From positions 1-32,855 of the forward strand of contig DATJNS010000249.1 of assembly GCA_035507915.1 (NCBI GenBank): 32,855 nt of DNA, written 5' to 3'. A program made the position numbers and the translations under genes. Below are positions 8,473 through 17,377 of the stretch, one piece after another. The notes under the pieces were generated by a model. It was not told where the DNA came from. It made no database searches and worked only from the letters and a program-made list of their open reading frames with translations. Within the stretch, counting starts at the first letter, position 1. Each line of letters opens with the position of its first letter. The DNA is from JACQAI01 sp035507915. GTDB taxonomy: Bacteria > Pseudomonadota > Alphaproteobacteria > Elsterales > Elsteraceae.

Positions 8473-10812
8473 GTGGCCCTTCCCGAGCTCGTTCAATGGC
8501 AAGCGCGCCGCTTGACGCGCGACCGGCCGGCCTTCCTGCCGATGCCGGAGCCCGCGGTCGCGTCGACCGATTTCGTCGAGACGCTGCGCAAGCTGATGCG
8601 GCAGCGCTGGCTGATCGCGGTCTGCGGCGCGGCGGCGGCGATTACCGCCATCGTCTTCGTCCTGGCGATCCCGCCGAGCTATCAGGCCGAGGCGCGGGTG
8701 CTGGTCGGCGTGCCCGAGCCGCGCGCGCTCGACGTCGCGTCGATCGTGCGCGATTCGGGTCCTGACTCGGAGCGCGTACAGAGCGAGATCTACGCGGTCG
8801 AGTCGCGCGATCTGATTGCCGAGGTGATCGACCGGTTGCACCTGGCCGACAATCCCGAATTCAATCCCACGCTGCCTCATGAGCCCGGTTGGGCCCGGCT
8901 GCTCGTGCGCGCCAAGGCGCTGCTGCCCAGTCTCGCGCCGCGCTCGAACGCTGGCGAGCCGGCGGTCGCGGGGACCACCTCCACGACTGATCCGGGGACG
9001 GCACCGCCCACCGGCGAGCCGTCGGTCGCGCCGCAGGAAGATGCGGCGCATGACGCCGCGCGCAGCCCGCTCGAAAACCGCATGGTCGATATCCTGCTGT
9101 CGAAGCTCAGCGTCTCGGCGCTCGGCCGCTCGAACGTGATCTCGATCCAGGCCGAGGCGCAGCAGCCCGAAGAGGCGGCAGCGATCGCCAACGCGGTGGC
9201 CGCGCGCTATCTGGCGCACCAGAAGAGCGAAAAGATCCAGACCGCCCAGGAGGTCGAGCGCTTCCTGTCCGACCGCATCGCCGAGCTGCGGCAGCAGGTT
9301 CAGAAATCCGAGCAGGCGGTCGAGGACTATCGCCGCGCCAACGGTCTGTTCAAGGGCGAGAGCGCCAACGTCACCTCACAGCAGATGACCGAGCTCAACA
9401 CCCAGATGATCCTGGCGCAGACCGCCAAGGCCGAGGCTGACGCGCGGTACAACGAAGCGGTTGCGATGCACAAGGCTGGTGCCGAAGGCGACAGCGTGCC
9501 CGACGTGCTGAAGTCGCCGTTGATCGCCGCCCTCAAGGAGCAGCAGGCGCAGACCGAAAGCAAGCTGAGCGACCTGGCGGGCACCTATGGCCCCGAGCAT
9601 CCGAAGATCATCAGCATGCGGGCCGAGGCGTCCGACATCAACAAGAAGATCCGTACCGAGATTTCCCGCATCACCGAGGGGCTGAAGCACGAGGCCTCGA
9701 CCGCGGATGCCCGCTACGAGGCGCTGCGCGAGAATTTCGCCAAGCTGCAGACGCAGATGGGCCTGGTCAACGACAAGTCGATCCATCTCGAGGCGCTCGA
9801 GCGCGATGCGACGGTCAATCGCAATCTGCTCGCCAGTATGTTGGGTCGCGAGAAGGAAATTGTCGGCCAGAAGGAGATCGAGCAGGCCGACGCCAAGCTG
9901 ATCTCGTCGGCCGCGCCGCCGAGCTTCCCGGCCTTCCCGCCCAAGACGCTGATCGTCTTCCTCGGCACCCTCGGCGGCTCGCTGATCGGCCTGCTGGCCG
10001 GGCTGGTGCGCGAGGGTGCGGACCGCACCTTCCGCCTGGGCGATCAGATCGAGGAGATCACCGGGTTGCCCGTGCTCGCCATGGTGCCGCGGGTGAGCGG
10101 CAGCAAGTCGCCCGCGCTCGAGGTGCTGCAGCACCCGGTTTCGCCGTTCAGCGAGGCGCTGCGCAAGCTCGACATCGGCATCCAGATGTCGGACCTGGCC
10201 CGTGCGCCACGCAGCGTGCTGTTTTCCTCGGCCACGCCGGGCGAGGGAAAATCGGTACTGGCCGCCGCGTTCGGCCGGCTGGCGGCGAGCCACGGACGGC
10301 GCGTGCTCCTGATCGATTGCGACTGGCGCTCGCCCAGCCTGCACAAGCTGTTCCGCTTGCCCAACCGCGGCGGTCTGGCGGCGCTGCTCGACAGCGACAC
10401 GGTCGTGCTGGAGGAGGTCATCAAACGCGACGAGGCGTCGGGCGCCGACATCATCACCGCCGGCGACCTCGACCCCCGCTCGGCGCACCGGCTGATGTCG
10501 CGGCGCATGCAGATGCTCCTCGATACCTTCGCGAAAAACTACGACCTCGTAGTTCTCGACAGCCCGCCGGTGCTGGTCGGCGCCGACGTGCTGTCGATCT
10601 GCCGGATGGTCGACAAGGTCGTCTACGCGATCCGCTGGGGCAAGACGCGACGCGAGGTCGCGTTCGACGGACTCAAGCAGATCATCGAGGCGCGCGGCCA
10701 GGTCGCCGGCGTCGTGCTGTCGCGCGTCGATTCAAAGCGATACCCGCACTACGGCTACGGCAATCTCGACTACGAGTATCCGCGCCCGGCGTCCTCGCGG
10801 CTGCTGTCCTAG
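8473..10812 (+). CDS. Wzc/ExoP-like polysaccharide co-polymerase with BY-kinase domain
   Basis: This 779-residue fused protein has a Wzz domain, first membrane span ~46-67, a large periplasmic region with coiled-coil character (~240-450), the Pro-rich motif PPSFPAFPPK (482-491), and a second span ~493-511. A cytoplasmic tyrosine kinase follows, with Walker A ATPGEGKS (587-594), Walker A' VLLIDCDWR (611-619) and Walker B VVLDSPP (693-699). The C-terminus carries a tyrosine cluster at Y757, Y760, Y762, Y767 and Y769, the usual autophosphorylation site. It sets chain length and drives export together with Wza. A Pro/Thr/Ala-rich insert (~157-200) in the periplasmic part is less conserved. No low-molecular-weight phosphatase (Wzb) gene is nearby. 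Confidence 0.95.
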   Translation: MALPELVQWQARRLTRDRPAFLPMPEPAVASTDFVETLRKLMRQRWLIAVCGAAAAITAIVFVLAIPPSYQAEARVLVGVPEPRALDVASIVRDSGPDSERVQSEIYAVESRDLIAEVIDRLHLADNPEFNPTLPHEPGWARLLVRAKALLPSLAPRSNAGEPAVAGTTSTTDPGTAPPTGEPSVAPQEDAAHDAARSPLENRMVDILLSKLSVSALGRSNVISIQAEAQQPEEAAAIANAVAARYLAHQKSEKIQTAQEVERFLSDRIAELRQQVQKSEQAVEDYRRANGLFKGESANVTSQQMTELNTQMILAQTAKAEADARYNEAVAMHKAGAEGDSVPDVLKSPLIAALKEQQAQTESKLSDLAGTYGPEHPKIISMRAEASDINKKIRTEISRITEGLKHEASTADARYEALRENFAKLQTQMGLVNDKSIHLEALERDATVNRNLLASMLGREKEIVGQKEIEQADAKLISSAAPPSFPAFPPKTLIVFLGTLGGSLIGLLAGLVREGADRTFRLGDQIEEITGLPVLAMVPRVSGSKSPALEVLQHPVSPFSEALRKLDIGIQMSDLARAPRSVLFSSATPGEGKSVLAAAFGRLAASHGRRVLLIDCDWRSPSLHKLFRLPNRGGLAALLDSDTVVLEEVIKRDEASGADIITAGDLDPRSAHRLMSRRMQMLLDTFAKNYDLVVLDSPPVLVGADVLSICRMVDKVVYAIRWGKTRREVAFDGLKQIIEARGQVAGVVLSRVDSKRYPHYGYGNLDYEYPRPASSRLLS

Positions 10813-10824
10813 GCGGTGATCGTC

Positions 10825-12039
10825 ATGGCGACCGCGGACGCGCTCCTGATCACGCAATATTACCGGCCCGAGCCGATCGGTTCCGGACCGTTCTGCGCCG
10901 ACATCGCGGAATGGATCACGCAACATGGCCGCCATGTCACCGTGCTGACCAGCTTTCCGCATTATCCGACGCCGAAGATCTTCGGCGCCGAGCGCCATGT
11001 CGGTCCGCGCCGAGAGGTCATCAACGGGGTCGGCGTGCAGCGCTTGCCCAACTGGATCCCGCGTCGCGCGACCGCCATGCGCCGCATCACCAGCGAGGGC
11101 CATTTCCTGCTGCTCGGCCTGCTCGCCCTGCTGACCCGCCGCACGCGCCGCCATGGGCTCATCCTATCGCTCTGTCCGTCGATCCTGACGGTGGCGCTCG
11201 GCGCGATGGCGAAATCGCGTGATGGAAGGCATGTAGCGCTGGTCCACGATATCCAGTCGGGGCTCGCCGCCGGGCTCGGTATGGTGCGCAGTTCGCGCCT
11301 CGTGAAGGCGATGCGCTGGTGCGAGCGCGTGGTGCTCAATCGCACCGATCTGATCGTCGTGCTGTCGCATGAGATGAAGGCGCAGCTGCGCGCGATCGGC
11401 GTCGAGACGCCGATCGACGTCGTGCCGATCTGGGTCGACGCCGACCGTATCCGTCCGGTCGCGCGCCCCGTCAATCCGCGGGTCACCGTGCTGTACAGCG
11501 GCAATCTCGGGCGCAAGCAGGGTCTCGACCAGATCATCGCGATGGCTGCCGAGCTCGAGGCCTTCCATGCCGACATCGACATCGTGCTGCGCGGCGAGGG
11601 CGGCGAGGCGCGCCGGCTGGCCGCCGAGATCGCGGCGCGCGGTCTCACCAATATCCACATGGGCGAGCTCATGCCGCAGGAGAGCCTTGCGGACGCGCTG
11701 GCCAGCGGCGACATCCATCTGGTGCCGCAGGACCCGGATGCCGCCGATTTCGCGGTGCCGTCGAAGGTCTACAACATCATGGCTGCCGCGCGGCCTTTCG
11801 TCGCGACCGCGCGGCCGGGCAGCTCGCTGTGGCGCCTGTGCGAGGAATCCGGCGGGTTCCTGTGCGTGCCCCCCAACCAGCCGCGCGCCTTCGCCGAGAC
11901 GGTGCGCTGGCTCGCCGCAGACGCCGGATTGCGCGCGAAGCTGGGCGCCCAGGGGCGCAGTTTCGTCGAACGCCATCAGCGCAAGCCCGACGTGCTCGGC
12001 CACCTGCTGTCGCTGATCGACGAGCTCTACCATGCCTGA
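10825..12039 (+). CDS. Glycosyltransferase family 4, WcaI-like
   Basis: This 404-residue GT-B enzyme has the N-terminal signature LLITQYYRPEPIGSGPFCAD and VLTSFPHYPTPKIFG, which resembles WcaI of the colanic acid pathway. The C-terminal donor domain has VLYSGNLGRKQGLDQII, an EGG segment (GEGGEAR), and VPSKVYNIMAAARPFVAT where the nucleotide-sugar ribose/phosphate is bound. The ATG at 10825 was chosen over a GTG at 10816. It starts 12 nt after the kinase gene and overlaps the next glycosyltransferase by 8 nt. It adds one sugar to the lipid-linked repeat unit on the cytoplasmic face. By analogy a fucosyltransferase is possible, but donor and acceptor cannot be decided from sequence. Confidence 0.9.
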   Translation: MATADALLITQYYRPEPIGSGPFCADIAEWITQHGRHVTVLTSFPHYPTPKIFGAERHVGPRREVINGVGVQRLPNWIPRRATAMRRITSEGHFLLLGLLALLTRRTRRHGLILSLCPSILTVALGAMAKSRDGRHVALVHDIQSGLAAGLGMVRSSRLVKAMRWCERVVLNRTDLIVVLSHEMKAQLRAIGVETPIDVVPIWVDADRIRPVARPVNPRVTVLYSGNLGRKQGLDQIIAMAAELEAFHADIDIVLRGEGGEARRLAAEIAARGLTNIHMGELMPQESLADALASGDIHLVPQDPDAADFAVPSKVYNIMAAARPFVATARPGSSLWRLCEESGGFLCVPPNQPRAFAETVRWLAADAGLRAKLGAQGRSFVERHQRKPDVLGHLLSLIDELYHA

Positions 12040-13264
12040 CGGCTCGTTCGCCCCGCGCACCGCGGTGATCCTCGAACCCGAGCTCGGCGGCCATCAGCAT
12101 GAATGGCTGGAGCATCTCGTCGCGTGGTCGCGCACGGTCGCGCACACGCATGTCGTGTGGCTGGTGGTGGCGCCGCAAATCCATCGCGAGCTGGCCGCGC
12201 TGGTGCCGGTCGATCTGCGCCGCACCGTGCGCGTGCTGGCGATGCATCCGCGCCTCCAGCGTCTGTGTTCGCACCGTTCGCTGGTCGTCTCGGCCTTCGC
12301 GCGCTGGTGGGTCATGCGGCGCTTTCTGGCGCTGACCGGCGCCGAGGTCGGGCAGTTCATGTCGCTCGATCATCTGACGCTGCCGCTCGCGCTGGGCTTG
12401 CGTGCCCATGGCCGTCGGCTCACCGGCATCCTGTTCCGTCCTTCGGTCCATTACCAGGCGCTCGGCTCGGGCCGACCGTCGCTCGGCGAGCGCGTTCGCG
12501 ATCTGCGCAAGGAGGTTCTCTATCGCCGCATGCTGCGCCACCGCGATCTCGCGATGGTGCTGACGCTCGATCCGTATTTCGTCGGCCATGCGACCCGCCA
12601 TTATTTCGGCGGCGACAAGGTGCGCGCGGTCGCCGATCCGGTGAATCCGGCGCTCGACACGGCACCGCAGGCGCCTCTGATCCCGCGGGTGCCGCCGCGC
12701 CGCGTCGTGCTGGTGCTGTTCGGCTTCCTGACCGAGCGCAAGGGGGTGCTCAACCTGCTGGATGCGCTGGGGCTCCTGATGCCCGAAACCGCGCGACGGA
12801 TCGCCGTCATCCTGGCCGGGCGCGTCGACGACGCGATCAGCGACGCGCTGACGGCGCGCCGCGAACGCCTGGCCGCCGAGAATTCGATGGCTTGGCTCCA
12901 TGTCGAGGACCGCTGGCTGGCGACCGAGGAGATCGCCGCGCTGGTCGAGCAGAGCGACGTCGTCCTGGCGCCCTATCAGCGCTTCGTCGGCTCGAGCGGC
13001 GTGCTCCTATGGGCGGCGCGCGCCGGCAAATGCGTGCTGGCACAGGAATACGGCTTGGTCGGCCGGCTGGTCGCCGACCATCGGCTCGGGCTCGCGGTCG
13101 ACACGTCCGACGTGCGGACACTCGCGCGTGCGCTGACCACGATCGTGCATCAGGGACCGCAGAGCTTCATCGACCCGCGCGCGGCGTCGGCGTTCGCCGC
13201 GGCGCATTCGGCGCGCAGCTTCGCCACCTCGGTCTATGCCAGCGTGTTCGGAGACGCCGCATGA
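12032..13264 (+). CDS. Glycosyltransferase, GT4-like
   Basis: This 410-residue protein has a GT-B C-terminal half: VVLVLFGFLTERKGVLNLLDAL, then VVLAPYQRFVGSSGVLLWAARAGKCVLA and a GLAVD end to the donor-binding region. The N-terminus (VILEPELGGHQHEWLEHL) has a glycine/histidine-containing loop typical of acceptor sites. The usual ExxxxxxE motif is replaced by PYQRFVGSSGVLLWA, in which a Ser-Ser-Gly loop precedes a hydrophobic helix. The ATG overlaps the previous stop by 8 nt and its own stop overlaps the small frame at 13261. It is one of six glycosyltransferases in the locus. The linkage formed is unknown. Confidence 0.85.
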   Translation: MPDGSFAPRTAVILEPELGGHQHEWLEHLVAWSRTVAHTHVVWLVVAPQIHRELAALVPVDLRRTVRVLAMHPRLQRLCSHRSLVVSAFARWWVMRRFLALTGAEVGQFMSLDHLTLPLALGLRAHGRRLTGILFRPSVHYQALGSGRPSLGERVRDLRKEVLYRRMLRHRDLAMVLTLDPYFVGHATRHYFGGDKVRAVADPVNPALDTAPQAPLIPRVPPRRVVLVLFGFLTERKGVLNLLDALGLLMPETARRIAVILAGRVDDAISDALTARRERLAAENSMAWLHVEDRWLATEEIAALVEQSDVVLAPYQRFVGSSGVLLWAARAGKCVLAQEYGLVGRLVADHRLGLAVDTSDVRTLARALTTIVHQGPQSFIDPRAASAFAAAHSARSFATSVYASVFGDAA

Positions 13265-13350
13265 GGCATACGGTGCCGAGGCACCTGCTGCGGCGGGCGG
13301 TATGGCTCGCGGAACGCCTATCGGAGGCCGAACGATGGTTGTCCACCTAG
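13261..13350 (+). CDS. Possible 29-residue peptide, doubtful
   Basis: An ATG that overlaps the preceding TGA (ATGA) opens a 29-codon frame rich in Arg and Leu (RHLLRRAVWLAERLSEAERW), likely an amphipathic helix. It ends 16 nt inside the sugar-transferase gene. It could be a small coupled peptide that carries ribosomes to the next start, or chance. The next gene has its own strong ribosome site inside this frame. Confidence 0.2.
   Translation: MRHTVPRHLLRRAVWLAERLSEAERWLST
13323..13327 (+). promoter_or_regulatory. Ribosome binding site deciding the sugar-transferase start
   Basis: GGAGG lies 7 nt before the ATG at 13335. This supports that start over an upstream in-frame start at 13236 that would overlap the preceding glycosyltransferase. 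Confidence 0.75.
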
Positions 13351-14828
13351 CGTCGACATCGGCCAGCCGGGTGCCGATGCCGTCGACGGCCGAGACGCGG
13401 AGCGTGCCGCGTTTGCGGGCGCGTCACACGGTGTCGCGGCGCGTTGCCGTATGCGTTGTTGCCGCGGTCGACGCCGCCATCATCGCCGGAGCGGGCGCGA
13501 TGCCGATGGCATCGATGCCGGTTGCCGTCGAAGCGGCGTGGCAGGTCGCCGTGCCGAGCATCGTGCTCGGCGCGGTCCTGGCGGTGAACCTGATGCAGCT
13601 CCTCGGCGTCTATAGCTTCCGTGTCCTCGGCAAGCCGAGCATCGCCTTGCGGCACAGCGCGGCCGCGTGGCTGATCACCATGATCGCGATTGCTGGCGTT
13701 CTCCACGTTTCCGGCACGGTTCCGACGCTGAGGGGATGGTGGCTGCCCCTGTGGTGGGGCGGCGGCGCGCTGTTGCTCGCGATCGCACGGCTCGCCACGG
13801 CACGCCGGATTACGACGTGGCAGCGCGCCGGCCGCCTGGTGCAGCGGGTCGCGGTGGTCGGCGCGGGTCCGATCGCCCAGCGCTTGCTGCGCCGCTGGGG
13901 CGCCGACCCGGAGCACAGCCTCGAGGTCGCCGGGGTCTATGACGATCGTCGGGCGCGTCTGCCCGCGCGCTGCATGGGGCACCGGCTGGTCGGCACGGTC
14001 GACGACCTGGTGCGCGAAACGCGGCTGAACGGAGTCGACCGCATCATCGTCGCGCTGCCGCTGTCGGCCGACCGGCGGCTGTCCGAGGTCATGAGCAAAC
14101 TCAGCCTGCTGCCGGTCGATGTCGGTTTGTGCGTCGACCAGTTCGGCTTCCAGCTGCACGCCTGCGCGGTCAGCCATATCGGCGGGCTGACCTTCCTCGA
14201 TGCCGTCAATCGGCCGCTGCGCGACTGGAGCGGCATCACCAAGACGCTGGAGGACCGCATCCTCGCGACCCTGATCCTGATCCTGATCGCGCCGGTGCTC
14301 GCCGCGATCGCGCTGCTCGTCAAGCTCGACAGCCCCGGGCCGGTGCTGTTTCGGCAGAAGCGCTACGGCTTCAACAATCAGCTGATCGAGGTCTTCAAGT
14401 TCCGCACCATGTACCATCACGCCTGCGACCCCAACGCCGAAAAGCTGGCCAGCCGCAACGACCCGCGCGTCACCCGGCTGGGCGCCTTCCTGCGCCGCAC
14501 CAGCGCCGACGAGCTGCCCCAGTTCATCAATGTGCTGCGCGGTGAGATGTCGATCGTGGGACCGCGTCCGCACGCCTTGGCCGCCAAGGCGGGCGGATTG
14601 CTCTACCAGGACGCGGTGCGGGCATACGACGCACGCCACCGCGTCAAGCCGGGCATCACGGGCTGGGCGCAGGTCAATGGCTGGCGCGGCGAGACCGAGA
14701 CCACCGAACAGATCGTGAAGCGGGTCGAGCACGACCTCTACTACATCGAGAACTGGTCGCTGCTGCTCGACCTCAGGATCATCCTGCGCACCGTCACCGG
14801 GTCCTTCATGGGCGGCGCCGCCTATTGA
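13335..14828 (+). CDS. Undecaprenyl-phosphate sugar phosphotransferase, WcaJ/WbaP-type
   Basis: This 497-residue polyprenyl-phosphate hexose-1-phosphate transferase has several hydrophobic spans in residues ~35-150, then a CoA-binding-like Rossmann segment (VAVVGAGPIAQRLLRRW), then the catalytic domain from ~303. That domain opens with TLEDRILATLILILIAPVLA, the membrane re-entrant helix, and carries SPGPVLFRQKRYG, EVFKFRTMY, RRTSADELPQFINVLRGEMS with the acidic catalytic pair, VGPRPHA, and KPGITGWAQVNGWRG. It starts repeat-unit synthesis by moving a hexose-1-phosphate (commonly glucose or galactose) from UDP-sugar to undecaprenyl phosphate at the inner membrane. The next gene follows after 21 nt. 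Confidence 0.95.
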   Translation: MVVHLASTSASRVPMPSTAETRSVPRLRARHTVSRRVAVCVVAAVDAAIIAGAGAMPMASMPVAVEAAWQVAVPSIVLGAVLAVNLMQLLGVYSFRVLGKPSIALRHSAAAWLITMIAIAGVLHVSGTVPTLRGWWLPLWWGGGALLLAIARLATARRITTWQRAGRLVQRVAVVGAGPIAQRLLRRWGADPEHSLEVAGVYDDRRARLPARCMGHRLVGTVDDLVRETRLNGVDRIIVALPLSADRRLSEVMSKLSLLPVDVGLCVDQFGFQLHACAVSHIGGLTFLDAVNRPLRDWSGITKTLEDRILATLILILIAPVLAAIALLVKLDSPGPVLFRQKRYGFNNQLIEVFKFRTMYHHACDPNAEKLASRNDPRVTRLGAFLRRTSADELPQFINVLRGEMSIVGPRPHALAAKAGGLLYQDAVRAYDARHRVKPGITGWAQVNGWRGETETTEQIVKRVEHDLYYIENWSLLLDLRIILRTVTGSFMGGAAY

Positions 14829-14849
14829 GCCAGCGGGAGGCTGCACGAG

Positions 14850-16037
14850 ATGCGCTGCCTTTGGGTCACCCTCGCCGATCCGGAACCACGCCACAACGGC
14901 CAGTTCGTCTATTCCGGCGGCCTGATCGACGCGCTCGCGGCCGCGGGCGCCGAGGTCGACGTGCTCGGGCTGGCGCGCGACGGCGGGCCGTCGCGCGGCT
15001 CACGCCATGACGGACGGACGCGCTGGTGGCTGGCGCGCCACCGGCCGCGCTCGCAGTGGGCGAGCCTGGTTTCGACCCTGCCGCATATCGCCGATCGCTG
15101 CCACACGCGCGAGATGGCGGAGTTGCTGAACGGGCTGCTGGCTCAGGACGGCTGGAGCGGCATCGTGTTCGACGGGCTGTCGGTCGGCTGGGCGGCCGCA
15201 CCCGTGATAGCGGCGCTCGGCAGACGCCGCCCGCGACCGCGGCTGATCTATGTCTCGCACAATCACGAGGAGAGCCTGCGCACCCAGATCGCGCGCCACC
15301 ATCCGCGATCGCTCCGACGCTGCGTGATGCAGCTCGAGGCGCTGAAGACGGCGCGGCTGGAGCGCGCGCTGGTCGATCGCGTCGACGTCGTCACCGCGAT
15401 CACGCCCGAGGACGCCGAGCTCTACCGCGCGTGCCGGCCCGACAAGTGCGTCGAGGTGCTGACACCCGGCTATCAGGGCCGCCAGGTTGTCGGCCGACGC
15501 ATCACCGCCGACCTGCCGCGGCGCGCCGTCATCGTCGGCAGCTTCGACTGGATCGCCAAGCGGATGAATCTCGAGGAATTCGTCGGCGCCGCCGATCCCT
15601 TGTTTGCCGCCGCCGGCGCCGAGCTCTGCGTGGTCGGCAGCGGCGAGCCGGCCTTTCTCGACCGGCTGCGCAAGAGCGTGTCGGCGACACGCTTCACCGG
15701 CACCGTCGCATCCGTGACGCCGCATCTCGACGCTGCGCGCATCGCCATCGTGCCCGAGCGCAGCGGCGGCGGCTTCAAGCTCAAGGTGCTCGACTATGTG
15801 TTCAATCGCATGCCGATCCTGGCGCTCGACGGTTCGGTCGCCGGGGTGCCGCTGCGCCATGCCGAGAGCGTGATCCTGTTCCCCGACCATCACGCGCTGG
15901 CCGAGGGCGCATTGCGCGCGATGGACGATCTTCCGCTGCTCAACCGCATGCAGGATCGCGCCTATGACGACTGCCGCACGCAATTCGACTGGATGACGCG
16001 CGGCCGCCACCTGCTGTCCGCGATGGCACCGTCGTGA
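14850..16037 (+). CDS. Glycosyltransferase (GT4-like), paralogue of the gene at 29247
   Basis: This 395-residue GT-B protein has an N-terminal MRCLWVTLADPEPRHNGQFV, a conserved LIYVSHNHEESLR segment in the acceptor domain, and a donor domain with AVIVGSFDWIAKRMNLEEF, CVVGSGEPAFLDRLRKSV, TRFTGTV and GGGFKLKVLDYVFNRMPILA. The lysine and acidic residue in FKLKVLDYV occupy the usual UDP/GDP-sugar binding place. GGGAGG 9 nt upstream supports the ATG at 14850. Its stop overlaps the GTG of the polymerase gene. The protein at 29247 is clearly homologous along its whole length. Donor and linkage are unknown. Confidence 0.88.
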   Translation: MRCLWVTLADPEPRHNGQFVYSGGLIDALAAAGAEVDVLGLARDGGPSRGSRHDGRTRWWLARHRPRSQWASLVSTLPHIADRCHTREMAELLNGLLAQDGWSGIVFDGLSVGWAAAPVIAALGRRRPRPRLIYVSHNHEESLRTQIARHHPRSLRRCVMQLEALKTARLERALVDRVDVVTAITPEDAELYRACRPDKCVEVLTPGYQGRQVVGRRITADLPRRAVIVGSFDWIAKRMNLEEFVGAADPLFAAAGAELCVVGSGEPAFLDRLRKSVSATRFTGTVASVTPHLDAARIAIVPERSGGGFKLKVLDYVFNRMPILALDGSVAGVPLRHAESVILFPDHHALAEGALRAMDDLPLLNRMQDRAYDDCRTQFDWMTRGRHLLSAMAPS

Positions 16038-17377
16038 CCGCGGCATCCCCCGGGCATCGGCTGGGCTGGGCGGACCTCGCGCTGGTCGTGCTGTTCTTTC
16101 TCGGCATCTATCTCGGTGTCGCCATCCAGGTGACGCCGACCATCCCGATCCCGGCGGCACCCGCCGGGGTCGCCGGCCTGGCGCTGCTGTGGCGCCGGCG
16201 CGACCAGATGGTCCCAACGCACCTGATGGCGTTGCTGGGCGTCATTCTCCTCTATCTGTTGTCGATCCTCTCGGCGAGCGACTACGAGTTCCTGAGCAAG
16301 CGGTTCACCGGCCTGGTTCAGCTCACCTATTCGCTTGTCATCGGCTACGGCCTGTTCATGACCTTGATCTTGGCCGGGCGCCGCCAGCTCGCCGCGCTGT
16401 TCCTGACCTTCACGCTCGTGATCCTGATCGGCGCGCTGCTCGAGGACTATGCCGGCCTGCGCCCGATCAGCGATGCCGTACGGCTGCAGATCTACAACTA
16501 TGGCATCTACGACGCGGACCTGCGCGACGAGATCCTCTATGGCCGCATTCGGCCGAAGTTGTTCACCTCCGAGCCATCGGCGGTGACCTTCGGCTACACG
16601 CTGTTCTGCTTCGGGTGGCTGGTGACGACGCGGATGCGCTTGCGCTTGGTCGTCTATCTGGCGCTCGCGGGTGCGGCAATGTTCGTGCTGCCCGGCCCGA
16701 CCCTGATGTTGCTGCTGGTGCTCGCGATCCCGTACGAGCTGCTCCTGGCCGGCCAGGACGCACCGGGCGGGCGCGGGTTCGGCAGTCTCGTCAAGGCGGC
16801 GATCTGCGTGATCGTGCTGATGGTCGGCACCGTCGCGGTCGGCAGCTCGGTGTTCGCGGCGCGGCTGAACGAGATCGTCAGCGGCAAGGACGCCAGCTTT
16901 TTCTTTCGCGAGATCGGGCCGGCGCTGACCGCGCTCGACGTGATCCGCCACTATCCGTGGGCCGGTGCCGGGCTCACCGGCGAGCCCTTCATCGCCGACA
17001 GGGTCATCAATGTTTTCGTGCGCTCGCCCGAATTCACGGCCGCGTGGGATTATCAGAAGGTCGCCGACGTGCTCGGCAATTATTTCTGGCTGCACTGGAT
17101 CTATCTCGGATTGGTCTGGGGCATCGTGATGTTCGCGGCGTTGACCGGCTGGCTGAAGCTGCTCGGCGTGCCGAATGTTCTGTTCTGCTGGGCGGTCTGG
17201 ATCGTGCTCGGCCAGGCTTCGGGAGCCTACGTGTCGCCGAAGACCTGGACCGTGCTGCTGCTCGCGGCCGCCGCCTCGGTGCTGAACCGGCGGCCGAGAC
17301 TTGTGTCGGCGGCCGAACCCGACGAATTCCTGGTGCCCTACGCGCCGGCCGACCGCGCCGGCTGGGTCGGCCTGTGA
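16034..17377 (+). CDS. O-antigen polymerase/ligase-like membrane protein (candidate Wzy)
   Basis: This 447-residue integral membrane protein has about 10-11 hydrophobic spans and one large hydrophilic loop in the second half. The loop holds IRHYPWAGAGLTGEPF (304-319), the HxxxGxG-type motif of Wzy/WaaL-like enzymes, followed by a short amphipathic stretch (SPEFTAAWDYQK) and NYFWLHWIYLGLVWG. Wzy joins repeat units on the periplasmic face of the inner membrane, using undecaprenyl diphosphate-linked chains. The GTG at 16034 overlaps the previous stop (GTGA), as does the GTG of the next gene. Its place between the glycosyltransferase and beta-helix genes, and the absence of any other candidate polymerase here, favour Wzy over ligase. 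Confidence 0.75.
   Translation: MTAASPGHRLGWADLALVVLFFLGIYLGVAIQVTPTIPIPAAPAGVAGLALLWRRRDQMVPTHLMALLGVILLYLLSILSASDYEFLSKRFTGLVQLTYSLVIGYGLFMTLILAGRRQLAALFLTFTLVILIGALLEDYAGLRPISDAVRLQIYNYGIYDADLRDEILYGRIRPKLFTSEPSAVTFGYTLFCFGWLVTTRMRLRLVVYLALAGAAMFVLPGPTLMLLLVLAIPYELLLAGQDAPGGRGFGSLVKAAICVIVLMVGTVAVGSSVFAARLNEIVSGKDASFFFREIGPALTALDVIRHYPWAGAGLTGEPFIADRVINVFVRSPEFTAAWDYQKVADVLGNYFWLHWIYLGLVWGIVMFAALTGWLKLLGVPNVLFCWAVWIVLGQASGAYVSPKTWTVLLLAAAASVLNRRPRLVSAAEPDEFLVPYAPADRAGWVGL

Noticed and set aside
16189..17373. Open frame upstream of and in phase with the beta-helix gene, suggesting a longer fusion.
   Set aside because: This part overlaps the polymerase in another frame and is Arg/Ala-rich without domain features; the beta-helix protein begins properly at the GTG at 17374.
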